A stretch of DNA of 64,000 nt. It comes from Polytrichum commune. Taxonomy: Eukaryota > Streptophyta > Polytrichopsida > Polytrichales > Polytrichaceae. Both the position numbers and the translations under genes were made by a program. Below are positions 1 through 10,859 of this stretch, in pieces (position 1 is the stretch's first letter; each line of letters begins with the position of its first letter). Below the pieces are notes generated by a model, which had not been told where the DNA came from, searched no databases, and was given only the letters and a program-made list of their open reading frames with translations. The stretch is from NCBI GenBank assembly GCA_950295325.1, contig OX485807.1, positions 25,143,666 to 25,207,665 of the forward strand, read 5' to 3'.

Positions 1-3000
1 AAGCACCTGCACTAGCGGTAACTACTAGGGCTAGGAGAGGGGATGCCCCGTTGGAGGTAGGAATAGGAGAGCAAGGAAATTACTCTTCGGATGAAGAGAT
101 TAATCTCTCCGAGTTGGATAGGGTAGCTAGAAGAGCTACTAAGGATGTGGAGAGGGAAAATATAATTTTACAAGATAGGGAGAGGACTAATGCGGTACAT
201 GACTTGGATAATAGCGATGTGGGTGAATGGGAAGGACCGGGGGTTCCCGTAGACGAATTCGACGTAGTGGGTAATTCTAAGGTGGAAAGATCTACCGGGT
301 ACGACTTGTGGGCGGACCTTAGTACACTCAAGGCGGATATTACTTTCGGCCAACTATTGGAAATTTCACCCACGGCAAGGAAAACATTAAAGGAGGGAAT
401 GCCGGTACACAAGAGGATGAGGAAGGTGAAAGCTAAAATAGCCGCTAGGATCCAATCACAAGGTGGAAGAGACGTGAAAGCTATAGAAATAGAAGTTGTT
501 ATAGTAGATAAGGTGGTTCCTAATGTGCTAGTCGACGGAGGGAGTAGTCTAAATATACTACCGGAGGATACTATGAAAAAATTGGGACTTGGACTCACGG
601 GGCCTTCACCTTTGGTCATAAATATGGCAAATCAAAGTTCGACTACGCCTTTGGGGATGATCAAGGATTGTAGAATGACTACGGGAGGTGAGGAGTACTT
701 GGTCACCTTCCATGTCATTAAAATGCACTCCAACAAGGACACCTTCCCCATTTTGCTAGGTAGGCCTTGGTTGCGGATGGCGAATGCTATGGTCAATTGG
801 GGTGGACCTAAACCATCCATCACTTATGGTCCGGAGGGTAATAGGGTCATAGTGTCCATTGGTTCATTAGAAGGATGGATGAAGAAGGAGATGTATTTGC
901 CATTGGAGAAGGAAATTGATGACTTAAACGAGAATGAGATTGGCAAGGCATTGGTGGGAGTCGTCCATCCCGAAGGTCAAAGGGTTGTTATAGATTCGGG
1001 CTCGGGAAGTCTAGGTCCTAATTTTTACAATTATGGGGATAATGGGGATTATGCCCAATGGCTAAGGGAGTACCCCGAGTCCGAGGTTGATGTAATGGTT
1101 ACATTTCACCAAGTAGGCTTAGGGAGTGAATTTCCTAGTGTTAGTTTAGGAGAGGGCTCATTGTTGGAGCCATGTGAGGTGCTCACCGAGGAAGAGTGGG
1201 TTAGCTGTGGGTTAACACCTTGGGTAGATGACGTGGAAGAGGGTGAGGTTAGTTTAATTCATGTAGATGGGACTCAAGAGGAGGATGTGATTATTGAGTC
1301 ATCGAAATTGGAGGAGCCTTTACATTTCAAGACCACGTCTACGGGGATAGTTGTAGGTCAAGATGTGAAAGATTACCCCAATGTGCCTTCCGATTGGTAT
1401 CGGAACAAAGAGGAACAAGCACATGTGTCGGAAGCGGATTGGCGGTACGTGGATGTGAAATTAAAGAATGGAAAAACCCGACAAATGAAGATGGGCTCCA
1501 AATTGGGGGAGAAAGAGGTTAGGGAGTATAGCAATTTGGTGGATGAGTTTAGTGATACTTTTGCATGGTCCTACGATGAGCTTAAGGGAATTCCTAGGGA
1601 AATGGTAGAGCACCGGATTCCTTTAATTCCGGGGGCGAGGCCAATTAGACAAAAGGAGAGGAGGATGAATCCTCAATTGCAATTGTTGGTGAAAGCGGAA
1701 TTGGAAAGGTTATTGAAGGCCGGGTTTATCAAGCCGGTGGAAATCACGGATTGGGTTTCTCCTATGGTCTTAGTAAAGAAAAAAAATGGGAAATTAAGGG
1801 TTTGTGTCGACTATAGGAAATTGAATTCGTGCACACAAAAGGATCACTTCCCCTTACCTTTTATCACCTTGTTGCTTGAGGAGGTTGGAGGTCATTCGCG
1901 ATATACCTTTATGGATGGGTATGCGGGTTATAATCAAATTTCCATAGCCCTCCAAGATATCCATAAAACGGCTTTTACTACACCTTGGGGTACTTTTGTG
2001 TGGGTAGTGATGCCATTTGGGTTATGTAATGCCCCGGCTACTTTCCAACGATTAGTAATGTATATCTTCACCGACTTGTTGTTCAAATCCATGACCGTCT
2101 TTGTGGACGATTTTAGCACACAAAGTAATGTGGATGATTACCTACATTGTATTAGGGAGGCATTGGTTAGGTGTAGGAAGATGAGGTTAGCATTGAACCC
2201 GGATAAGACATTTTTGGGAGTGAATAAGGGAGTGTTGTTGGGTTATGTTGTTAGTGAGAAAGGTAGAGAACCCGATCCGGATAAGATTGCGGCCATAAGC
2301 GACTTGGCAACTCCAACCAATTCCAAGGGGATCTCTAAGTTGTTAGGACATGTGGGATGGTACCGGGAACTTATTCCTAATTTTTCAAAGATAGCGGTGC
2401 CCATTACCCATTTGCTCAAAAAGGATGTCAAATTCGAGTGGACGGATGCTTGTCAAAAAGCCTTTGAGGAATTGCGGGATAGGTTGAGCACCTATCCGGT
2501 GTTGATACCACCCAATTGGGGTAAACCTTTTCACGTCTATTGTGATGCTAGTAATGTGGCAATAGGGAGTGCGCTTTGTCAAGCAACGGGAGAAAAAGAG
2601 AAGGATCAACCTATAGCTTATGCAAGTAAGCAATTGACCCCCGCCGAAAGAAACTACTCTACAACGGAGAGGGAGTGCCTAGCCATGGTGTTTTCCGTTA
2701 AAAAGTTTAGGCATTACCTCATGTGCAACCCGGTTGTATTTTTTGTTGACCACATGGCTATCAAGTATCTAATTAACAAGGCGGAGTTAAGTGGTAGGTT
2801 AGCTAGGTGGGTTTTGTTATTAGAAGAATTCGACTACACGGTGGAATATAAACCGGGTCGTATGCATTTACAAGCGGACCACTTGTCTAGGTTGTCGGAG
2901 AAGATAGGAAAAAATCCGGTAAATGATATGTTAGTAGATGATAGCCTCTTTGTGGTCACTTCTACACCGGAGTGGTATGCGGGCATAGTGGAATTTCTAA

Positions 3001-4100
3001 CAACCCACAAGTTGCCCAAAGAGTGGACAAAAGAAGAGAGAAGGAAGGTGAGGGTAAATAGTAGGCAATTTGTTGTAGTGGGCCATAGGTTGTTTAGAAG
3101 GGGGTCCGATGGTATTTTACGACGATGCGTGTCAAAAACGGAGGTTGAAGCGATTTTAATCGCTTGCCACGATAGCGCTTGCGGCGGTCACTTCTCGGGT
3201 CAACTCACCGGGCAAAAAATACTTAGAGCGGGCTACTTTTGGCCTACACTATTTAAGGACGCCCATGACTATGTAAGGAAATGCGACGCTTGCCAACGGT
3301 ATGCCCGAAACGACCTTAGAATGGAGATGCCTTTACATGTATCATTACCCTTAATTCCTTTCGAAAAATGGGGCATCGACTATGTGGGTGAGGTCCATCC
3401 CCAATCTTCAAAAGGAATGAAATATATTGTGGTGGCAACCGAATACCTCACCAAGTGGGCGGAAGCCAAAGCGGTGAAGACCGACACGGCGGAACACGCG
3501 GCAACATTTATGTACGAAAACATAATTTCGCGGTTCGGGGTGCCGAAGATCCTAGTAAGCGATAGGGGTACTCACTTTTTGAATGACTTGATTCGAGAGA
3601 TGACAGAGAAATTTAAAATTGATCACCGGAAGACTACTCCCTACCACCCACAAACCAATGGACAAACGGAAAGGGTTAACGGAATTTTGGTGAGTATACT
3701 ACGCAAGACGGTTATAGACTCGAAGCGGGATTGGGATACGAAACTAACGGCGGCACTTTGGGCATACCGTACAACCTATAAGGTAACTACGCGTGCTACA
3801 CCATTTTCCTTAGTCTATGGTCTTGAAGCGACACTACCAATCGAATATGAAGTCGAGTCACTTAGGGTGGCCGTGAGTACGAGACTTACCGAAAGTCAAT
3901 CCTTACGAAATCGACTAACCGATTTGGAAGCACTTGACGAAGGGAGGAGAATGGCGGCTCAACATATTGAGGCAATCCAAAGAAGGAGAAAGATTACTTT
4001 CGGCAAACGACATAAGAGAAGGGCCCTAACACCGGGAATGATGGTCATGATTCAAGACGCACGAAAGCTTGAATTTCCGGCGAAATTCAATGCGGTATGA
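1..4100 (+). CDS. Ty3/gypsy retrotransposon polyprotein (protease-RT-RNase H-integrase), 5' partial
   Basis: The frame is open to the left edge of the window, so gag and the true start lie outside; residue numbers here count from base 51. In order: retropepsin (LVDGGSSLNIL, about residue 160), reverse transcriptase (VCVDYRKLN about 580, PFGLCNAPATFQR, catalytic FVDDF about 684), RNase H (YCDAS about 828) and integrase with an HHCC zinc finger (about 1038-1080). The integrase catalytic triad is D in GIDYVG (about 1108), D in VSDRG (1171) and E in TERVNG (1207), a DDx35E spacing. The ADHLSRL motif after RNase H and the absence of a visible chromodomain suggest a non-chromovirus (Athila/Tat-like) lineage; that is family knowledge, not proven here. 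The element would copy itself through an RNA intermediate. The frame ends at a TGA (4098-4100) where a related copy at about 14.85 kb has TGG (Trp), so the last part of the protein is cut off by a nonsense change. All catalytic residues checked are present. Confidence 0.93.
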   Translation, partial: APALAVTTRARRGDAPLEVGIGEQGNYSSDEEINLSELDRVARRATKDVERENIILQDRERTNAVHDLDNSDVGEWEGPGVPVDEFDVVGNSKVERSTGYDLWADLSTLKADITFGQLLEISPTARKTLKEGMPVHKRMRKVKAKIAARIQSQGGRDVKAIEIEVVIVDKVVPNVLVDGGSSLNILPEDTMKKLGLGLTGPSPLVINMANQSSTTPLGMIKDCRMTTGGEEYLVTFHVIKMHSNKDTFPILLGRPWLRMANAMVNWGGPKPSITYGPEGNRVIVSIGSLEGWMKKEMYLPLEKEIDDLNENEIGKALVGVVHPEGQRVVIDSGSGSLGPNFYNYGDNGDYAQWLREYPESEVDVMVTFHQVGLGSEFPSVSLGEGSLLEPCEVLTEEEWVSCGLTPWVDDVEEGEVSLIHVDGTQEEDVIIESSKLEEPLHFKTTSTGIVVGQDVKDYPNVPSDWYRNKEEQAHVSEADWRYVDVKLKNGKTRQMKMGSKLGEKEVREYSNLVDEFSDTFAWSYDELKGIPREMVEHRIPLIPGARPIRQKERRMNPQLQLLVKAELERLLKAGFIKPVEITDWVSPMVLVKKKNGKLRVCVDYRKLNSCTQKDHFPLPFITLLLEEVGGHSRYTFMDGYAGYNQISIALQDIHKTAFTTPWGTFVWVVMPFGLCNAPATFQRLVMYIFTDLLFKSMTVFVDDFSTQSNVDDYLHCIREALVRCRKMRLALNPDKTFLGVNKGVLLGYVVSEKGREPDPDKIAAISDLATPTNSKGISKLLGHVGWYRELIPNFSKIAVPITHLLKKDVKFEWTDACQKAFEELRDRLSTYPVLIPPNWGKPFHVYCDASNVAIGSALCQATGEKEKDQPIAYASKQLTPAERNYSTTERECLAMVFSVKKFRHYLMCNPVVFFVDHMAIKYLINKAELSGRLARWVLLLEEFDYTVEYKPGRMHLQADHLSRLSEKIGKNPVNDMLVDDSLFVVTSTPEWYAGIVEFLTTHKLPKEWTKEERRKVRVNSRQFVVVGHRLFRRGSDGILRRCVSKTEVEAILIACHDSACGGHFSGQLTGQKILRAGYFWPTLFKDAHDYVRKCDACQRYARNDLRMEMPLHVSLPLIPFEKWGIDYVGEVHPQSSKGMKYIVVATEYLTKWAEAKAVKTDTAEHAATFMYENIISRFGVPKILVSDRGTHFLNDLIREMTEKFKIDHRKTTPYHPQTNGQTERVNGILVSILRKTVIDSKRDWDTKLTAALWAYRTTYKVTTRATPFSLVYGLEATLPIEYEVESLRVAVSTRLTESQSLRNRLTDLEALDEGRRMAAQHIEAIQRRRKITFGKRHKRRALTPGMMVMIQDARKLEFPAKFNAV

Positions 4101-4286
4101 TTAGGACCTTACCTTGTCTATGAGGTCTTTCCTAATAATTCAATTCAATTGGAAACGTTGAATGGTGAGCTCTTTCCTACCCGTACATCGGGAAGTAGAT
4201 GTAAGGAGTACCGAGCTTCACTAGACAACTTACCCTTGGAGCAAGAGATGTTTGGATTCATCCCCCGATGGTCGCCAATTATGTGA
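4101..4286 (+). pseudogene. Detached C-terminal tail of the gypsy polyprotein
   Basis: The reading frame after the TGA at 4098 stays open for 61 more codons and matches the tail of the 14.85 kb copy (GPYLV, then SRCKEYR). It ends with a TGA at 4284-4286, which lies inside the first bases of the 3' LTR (LTR starts at 4282). In the original element the polymerase stop codon was therefore supplied by the LTR. This supports reading the TGA at 4098 as a later nonsense mutation. Confidence 0.8.
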
Positions 4287-4982
4287 GCCCAAAAGGGTGC
4301 CCACATTTAGTCTTAGACCCTTGAAACGTTAGTTGATGCACTTTGAAGTAGCATGTTACTTCACAAAAATATAAAAAGAGTGAAATGTTAGTCTTAGAAG
4401 TACCATGTTGTAAGAGGCTAGGATGTGAGTTGTTATTGTATTTTTACCTTCGGAAGGATTTGAGTGAATGAGGATAGGTAAGGAGAACTTGGATTGAGTA
4501 GTTAGTGAGTAGGCTAGTACAAATGGATGGAGACAACCAAAGTGACTCAAGAGGCAAGTGCATTCGAATTGGGATGAATGGAGGATCACATGGAGCGCAC
4601 AAGTGGACCACCTCATCATGGCCACTTAATGGGGAAGGCCCAAGGAAGAATGCAAGGTGGAGGATAAGCAAATTCTCAAAGCACCAATCAAATCACGAGT
4701 TAAGCATCGTGGTTTGAATTAAGTGGTGAGCGACGATTTGGGAAAGTAAGGGGAGAAAGTTATGGCGGCGGAAAGCGAAGGAGGCTAAGTTTGGGTTGAA
4801 GCATCCCAAGTTTGGTAAAGTGTGGTAGGTAGAAAGCCAAGGCTAGTTAAATGTTCGAATTAGGATCCTTGTTGATCAATTGAGGGAGGAAGGCTTAGAA
4901 GATAGGATTGGCGCCTACTAAGTAGGAGGAAATCTCAAGGGCTTATCGTGAGCCTTGAGGGTGCTCACCCCCTCAAGCTTAC

Positions 4983-4990
4983 TATATAAT
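4983..4990 (+). promoter_or_regulatory. TATA-like box of LTR a
   Basis: TATATAAT occurs about 700 bases into the LTR, followed by a pyrimidine-rich stretch (ccctcattcttccctcactc). This is the usual arrangement for the U3/R promoter of a plant LTR. Placement is by eye only. Confidence 0.45.
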
Positions 4991-5504
4991 CCCTCATTCT
5001 TCCCTCACTCATCCTCTCTTTCCTTTGTGCTCCAAGGCACCCCACGAGTTATAAGTGTGGGTGTGGGAAGCCATATTGGAGCACATGTGTGTGCTTAGTT
5101 TTTAGTTTGAGAGCCAAGGCTTGTTAGCCTTGAAGAGGGCTTGACCTCTTGGTAGAATTAGTGTTGACGTGAAGGATTTTAAAGTTAATTCATGATTCCA
5201 ATTTGTGGTACTTTAAGTTCATGTTTTGAATACACGTGGTTGCAAGTTCCATGTTTAAGAGTTGAGCACTTGATGTTGTGATGAGTGCAAAAATATACTT
5301 GTGTGGATTAGTTAGTCTTAGTGAAGTTAGGAAATTCTCTCTCCCCCTCTCCTCTCTAGGATTTTAGGATTTTAGGATTAGAGAAGAATTGTGTGATTAG
5401 AAAGGGGTTGTTAGTAGAATTAGGGAAATTAGGTAGGAAGATTAGTTAAGGGCTTGAATAATTAGTGAGGTAGTTGGGGATTACAACTACAAAGTTGTGG
5501 GTTC

Positions 5505-5815
5505 ATGAAGGAGCTGGGTTTATGAAGGAGCTGGGTTTGTTTAGTTAGAAAGTAAAGAGCTGGGTTTATGAAGGACCTGGGTTTGTTTAGTTAGAAGCTA
5601 AGGAGCTGGGTTCATGAAGGACCTGGGTTTATGAAGGACCTGGGTTTGTTTAGTTAGAAGCTAAGGAGCTGGGTTCATGAAGGAGCTGGGTTTATGAAGG
5701 AGCTGGGTTTGTTTAGTTAGAAGCTAAGAAGCTGGGTTTATGAAGGAGCTGGGTTTATGAAGGAGCTAGGTTTATGTAATTAGAAAGTAAAGAGATGGGT
5801 TCATGAAGGAGCTTA
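5505..5815 (+). repeat. Minisatellite inside LTR a
   Basis: The unit gaaggagctgggttta and its variant gaaggacctgggttta repeat many times, interspersed with tttgtttagttagaagcta. Units are 16-18 bases and grouped into higher-order blocks of about 60 bases. It explains part of why this LTR is longer than its relatives. Confidence 0.8.
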
Positions 5816-6508
5816 GTAGATAGCCTACCTAATTAGCTCATAGACAAGTAGTTAGTTACATTATGCTAGTTAGTGTTATGTGTGGCTTTCACAAGTAAAT
5901 GTATTTGAGATTGACTATAGAGAATAGTGTTTTTTTAACACTTGCATCCTCTCTTTAAAAATAAACCACGTGCACAAATTAATGGAGAATGTGGAGCACT
6001 CTCGCGATGGCAAGACAAAGGAAGCAAAGACCAAAGGTGCGAGGGAGAGATTGACATAAGTCACATAAGTATTTCTTAATACTTAAAGGCTTATGTACGG
6101 TATGGAGACACCAAGTGAGACCTCTTATAGTAGCGATACGGAATACACAAGTGATAGTTCAAGTGGTAGTATAGAGTCAACGGCACGGACTCCATTTAGG
6201 AGAGGGATATCCTTAAGGGCTTGTGTAGCTAAAGCGGCCGGATGGACGTTAGAAGCAAACAAAGACAAAATAGCACCCGAGCATAAGGAGGTTAAAATAA
6301 CATAGTTAACTTGTGCATTCTCCACATACGTATTGAAATCGTACATTGAGTTGTTAAAAGTGAAATTCCAGTTAAATCCAAGACCACTTGAAGGGTGAAC
6401 CTTGCACTATGGACTCATCCAAGTCCAAATCCAATACCGCGGAGGAATGTGAGCCCAAACCCACTACTCGGACTACGGACGCTTAAGGGTGGGGGGTTTG
6501 GCCTCACA

Positions 6509-8653
6509 CATGAACGCACGTGATTCTCAAACATAATGTAGAGTGCATCCCTTGAGTTCCTATAGGCTTTATAAAGATATCTTACCAACACCTTACACAA
6601 ATTAGAACATTCTAGAAAAGCAAATTAATATGGTCCACATTGATATTAAACTAGGGATTTGGTGTGGGCTTAAATTTAATGTGGCCCACATTAGTGATCA
6701 TTTGGGGAGGGGTGCACTATACTAAATCCGTATGAGTATATGTGAGTGCACAAAAGAGGTATTGATTTGAACTTTGTTGTATTATGTATTATTCTTCACA
6801 AAATTATAAGTTGTAGTTATGTAAATATATAGAATAATTAAAAAAAATATACAACATCTCTACTAACTTGTATGGTAGTGTCACTAGATTTTATAGAATA
6901 AGGTTTATTTTATTTTAGTATTGGCTTAAACTGGTACATAAAAAGAACCAACCACAAGTGAACATACGATCTTACATATCATTTGATGGTAGACTTCAAA
7001 ACAATAATTGCATTAGCTTTTATGACATGTATTACAAATCAGAGTATGAGAGGATTGAATGGAAACAGATGCTTAGGGACTTGGAAAAAGCCCCGGACGT
7101 GGCCTACCATGACATTCTTAACAAATTTGATTTGATTTGGGAGGTCAAAGGTCTTATTATGACCCGTAGCAACTTAGTCCCTACTTGGAAGGATAGGCCT
7201 CAAATGAGCATTATTTCTAGATTTCCACTTAGGCTGCGCTGTTTCGGCTGGGTTGGTTGTATTTTCAATTTGAATTTTCAATTTGTGCCAAAAAAAGAAT
7301 AAGACATGTATTGCAAATATAAGGGCCGGTTCACAATATGGCCAAACTTTGAGAGGTTCAACATTTGGACCAATGAAAATGCTGAAATGCCCAAAGTCCG
7401 TCCTCTCGGCCTTCACACTAGAGGCCGAAGTCCAAAGGACGTGGCCTCCAAAAGAGCCTAGGTGGCAACACTTTTAGGAAGTTATGGCGCCAAGAGTTCG
7501 GCCTCTCGAGCAAAGATTGGGTATAGCAAAATGCTCAACCCAAACTTCCGTCGAGAGGCCGAACTTTTTTTTCATTAAAATAATCAATCATTGACAAGAT
7601 CTTGGCCGTTAGATTGGAGGGGTTATTTTGAGCAAGGAATAAAGTGGCATGCTCCTTTGAGTTTGGACTTTGGGATTGGCCTTTGGAGGCTTCACACTTT
7701 GGCCATCCAAGCCGAGAGGCCGTGGGAGTTCATGGCCAAAGGTTTGGACTTTGCGCTTGGCCTTTGGAGGCTTCACACTATGCCCAACTAAGGCTACCCT
7801 TACTATATTTTCTTGGCTATTTTCAGTTCATTTCTTTGGACTATCAACAAAGTTGGGCCACTCAATCGCACGGCCTCTCAACTTGGACGGCCAAGAATAT
7901 GTCCAAACTTCAAAAAAAAAGTGATTGTGAATTATATAAATATAAATATAAGCAATTGTGAAGATTCCTTGTGAGAGAATACCATTCATAAAATTGCACA
8001 CCCAATCAAAACTTTATTCAATATCAAGTTTACAAATCACGAGTGAATATGAATCAATGTAACTGGATGTGTAGTTTTTATCATCCATATTATGGTTGTA
8101 TTTCATCCGTTAACGTTTATAGAGTCAGATTTACAAAGAAGGGAGTACCATTTTGTTAACTGTTAACACGTTTAACATTTATAGTGTGCAATATGTGGGG
8201 AGTAGAAGAAAGATAACATTTAGAGATGTTTTGGATCACGTGTACAACCGATATAACTATTGCAATATTGTGCTCAACTTTAGTTAACTAGATATAACTA
8301 TAGTTGACTACATTTTGTGGCATACCAAAATTAGAATAAATATAGGTAACTGCATTTTTTCAAGACATATCACAAACAACTATAGTTAACTTGAACTTAG
8401 CACATGGATGTGATAACAACGATGTGAAAGAAGGATGTGGCCTCACGAGAGGCGAGAACCTTGGTTAGCCTCCCATAGACTTCTTCTCGATTATGGAGCA
8501 AAGGCCTCATGGAGTAGTATGAACATTGCACTAAGATCCATAAACCTCATATAATATACAAGTTTTGTATGAAAAAATGATGGCTTTATTTACATCTCCA
8601 ACGGTTACAAAATTGGTATGATTCAAAATTGCTGCAAAAAAAACAAAAAAAAT
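6509..8653. other. Intergenic, no supported gene; short internal duplications
   Basis: I see no conserved coding region. At 7380-7800 a family of fragments around ggccgaa / cggcctct and cctttggaggcttcaca recurs; cctttggaggcttcacact is present at about 7680 and again at about 7763, a direct repeat about 82 bases apart. AT-rich flanks follow from 7900 to 8650. Confidence 0.5.
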
Positions 8654-10570
8654 CTATTTTGCAGTGTCACGGAAGCACATTGTCGGGTTAACCATGTTGT
8701 ATGGAGGGGACTTCAAAATGTTCACTACGTGTGTGATGGTTGACCTTTCCGCTGGATTGGTCTTCGTCAATGAATCCAATGCTAACTCAAACCGCATATT
8801 CAAGCCATTTGGATCACTGTTTAGCTGAAACAAGGGGGAAGTCGCATCCCTGGCATAAATCTTCTTTGCCAAAGCACCCACTGAGAAGGACTCCGATAGA
8901 AACGTGTGCCTATGTTTCCGAGCCATCCTCACCGGAGAGGTGGATGTTCCACGCTGCCCTCGTACATGGAATAATTCTGGACCAGCACAGTTGTATTTTG
9001 CTTTGTGCTTGTTCATCTCATCCACTGAATCTTTTCCATAGTTGGAGGGTGCGTCTTCACCTCCCCAGGATGCCATGCTCCAATCACACACACCAATGTA
9101 AACCGTGTTCTCACGGTCTTGTGGGAAATGCAGCATGACATTGTTGGGATTAAGGTCATTGTGCAACATGTCATGCTTGTGCACTACATCCACAATGCAC
9201 ATTAGAGCCCATGCCAAATAAACTCGATGCCTTCGATATACAACCAACCGTTTCCGTGCTTCAAAGTCTGGCCCATGCATGTGAAGGATTGTGCGCTCGT
9301 GGGTTTCCGGAACGCTGAAGTCATAGATCCTCATATTTTTCAAGGAGCCTCCATTCCACCACATCGAATAGGATTCGTATGTTTTCATATTGAGGTATTG
9401 TAGCTTGATTACCCCAGGATGATCTACTGGACACGCCAATGCTTCAACTGAACGTTCCTTTCGATTCTCCAAACTATTCGTGGCCTTCATGGTCTTCCCA
9501 GCCCACTCTATCCAGCTAGGGATGAATGATGCTCCATGAATTGCGACTTTCCGCACCACTCCGAAGGTCCCTTGGAAGATTTCCTTATCCAAGGCTTTGA
9601 TCTCCGCATTCCTAGGCAACCATATGACACCTTGCCGGCCCTGAGTGGCAATGTTGTCTGCCATCTGCCTGTCAATAGAAATGGGAAGGTTGCGGGCGGA
9701 TGTTCCTTTTGCTGCTATTACGCCTCTTTTCCAATTCTCTAGCTTCATGTACAGCTCGGACTTCCTGTCACTACTACTTCCCTCGCTAGGATGCACAACC
9801 TCATATGCCATTGTTGGATTGTAGATTGCTTCCACGGCTTGTTGTTCAATCCAGGTGCCCCAATCGCTCATGCCCCTAGCATCTTCAAACTCCGCTCCAG
9901 CCGTGGCTTCCGTGAGAATAAGAATCAAATCGTTCCTCACCAAATCCAACCCCTTTGTACCATCATTGAGGTATTTTTTTTCCAAATAAACCATGCTGTT
10001 ATTTCTAAACCACTCCAACAGCACGACCCTACAATGGTTTCGAGCCTCATCGATCCGCGGGTCGCGTTTGCCTCTATTTTTCCTTTTCCTCGATTGCGAA
10101 CCTGAAACCCCGGACCCCTCCTCCGTCCCTTCCGAAATTGCTGGGCGTTTTTGTCCCCGTCTTTCACCATGCTCCGAACCCTGAGGTACATCACGTGCAG
10201 GGCTTTCCGGTCTTGATGTCCGCCGTGTCGGAGATCGTGGTGGCACGGACTCTCCATGAGTGGCTGCATTTATATCGGTGGAACTGCCTGAGCTTGGTCC
10301 CCTTCCTGTTCTCCCTCTATGTCCACTGTTTCCCCGACTCCCACGTGTTCCACGGCTTCCACGTGTTTGGTTGCCTCCTGAATGGCCAACTGCAAAGAAC
10401 TCTTCGTCAAACCGAAAAGGATCTGGACATGGGGGACGTGCTGCAGTGCTTCCACTTCCGGCCTCGCTTCCCGTACCCTCTCCAGTATGTGCAAGTGCAG
10501 TGCTTTGGAGCCAAGCACGGTGCAGCCTCGTATCCTCGTCTTGGTAAGGAGCAATGTCCTCCCCCTCCAT
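8654..10570 (-). CDS. Divergent protein kinase with disordered RG-rich N-terminus
   Basis: This is a single-exon frame of 638 residues from the ATG at 10570-10568 (MEGEDIAPYQDED). The frame is open further upstream, but that part looks like 5' leader. Residues 1-200 are low complexity, with RG/SRG repeats and basic stretches (possible nuclear targeting). The kinase domain runs from about residue 325. It shows a glycine loop (FQGTFGVV, about 330), a candidate ATP lysine (AGKTMKA), a catalytic loop HNDLNPNN (about 468) that keeps the catalytic Asp but has HND for HRD, and CDWS (about 495) where DFG is normal. The metal-binding Asp is kept, so activity is possible but unproven. Substrate and pathway cannot be told from sequence. 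No intron is needed. The domain is most like Ser/Thr-type kinases. It could be a host gene or TE-captured, since TE debris lies on both sides. Confidence 0.75.
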   Translation of the reverse strand: MEGEDIAPYQDEDTRLHRAWLQSTALAHTGEGTGSEAGSGSTAARPPCPDPFRFDEEFFAVGHSGGNQTRGSRGTRGSRGNSGHRGRTGRGPSSGSSTDINAATHGESVPPRSPTRRTSRPESPARDVPQGSEHGERRGQKRPAISEGTEEGSGVSGSQSRKRKNRGKRDPRIDEARNHCRVVLLEWFRNNSMVYLEKKYLNDGTKGLDLVRNDLILILTEATAGAEFEDARGMSDWGTWIEQQAVEAIYNPTMAYEVVHPSEGSSSDRKSELYMKLENWKRGVIAAKGTSARNLPISIDRQMADNIATQGRQGVIWLPRNAEIKALDKEIFQGTFGVVRKVAIHGASFIPSWIEWAGKTMKATNSLENRKERSVEALACPVDHPGVIKLQYLNMKTYESYSMWWNGGSLKNMRIYDFSVPETHERTILHMHGPDFEARKRLVVYRRHRVYLAWALMCIVDVVHKHDMLHNDLNPNNVMLHFPQDRENTVYIGVCDWSMASWGGEDAPSNYGKDSVDEMNKHKAKYNCAGPELFHVRGQRGTSTSPVRMARKHRHTFLSESFSVGALAKKIYARDATSPLFQLNSDPNGLNMRFELALDSLTKTNPAERSTITHVVNILKSPPYNMVNPTMCFRDTAK

Positions 10571-10859
10571 CGTGAAAAAAACCGCGTGAGTGAGCGAATG
10601 TAAAAAGGAGTGAGTGAATGTAGAAATGAGTGCGTGAATCTGGAAAAAAAATTGCGAGGGTTCCCCCACAATTTGCCCTGCCCTCCCAAACCCCCTGAGA
10701 CCCGCGCGGTGCCGCTGTCCTTGGGACGGCAACAAGGTCTCGGGTCCCTTTGTGGTGGGAGGGGAGGAAAGTGAGGGGAACTAAAACCCCACGGCTTTAT
10801 ATAGGCAAAGGGGAGCACAATCATTATGGGATCCCGGTCGGATTTGACATGGGGCACGA

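Larger units (their letters stand above)
4282..6508 (+). repeat. 3' LTR of the first gypsy element (LTR a)
   Basis: It starts TGTGAGCCC directly after the polyprotein tail, as do five other sites in the window (15033, 16121, 20603, 63047, and in reverse at 20556). About 85-100 bases in it carries the shared box ATAAAAAGAGTGAA. The 3' end is placed at the ~60-nt block 6448-6508, which ends other LTRs of this family (see the solo LTR at 19077-20556). The LTR contains a TATA-like promoter, a minisatellite and a 70-codon ORF at 6093-6305 (serine/acidic rich, not recognised). The 3' boundary is inferred from the family, not from a target duplication, because the 5' end of the element is outside the window. 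Confidence 0.65.

Noticed and set aside
1..4100. Endogenous plant pararetrovirus
   Set aside because: An integrase with DDx35E and flanking LTRs are present, and no movement or coat protein is seen, so it is a Ty3/gypsy retrotransposon.
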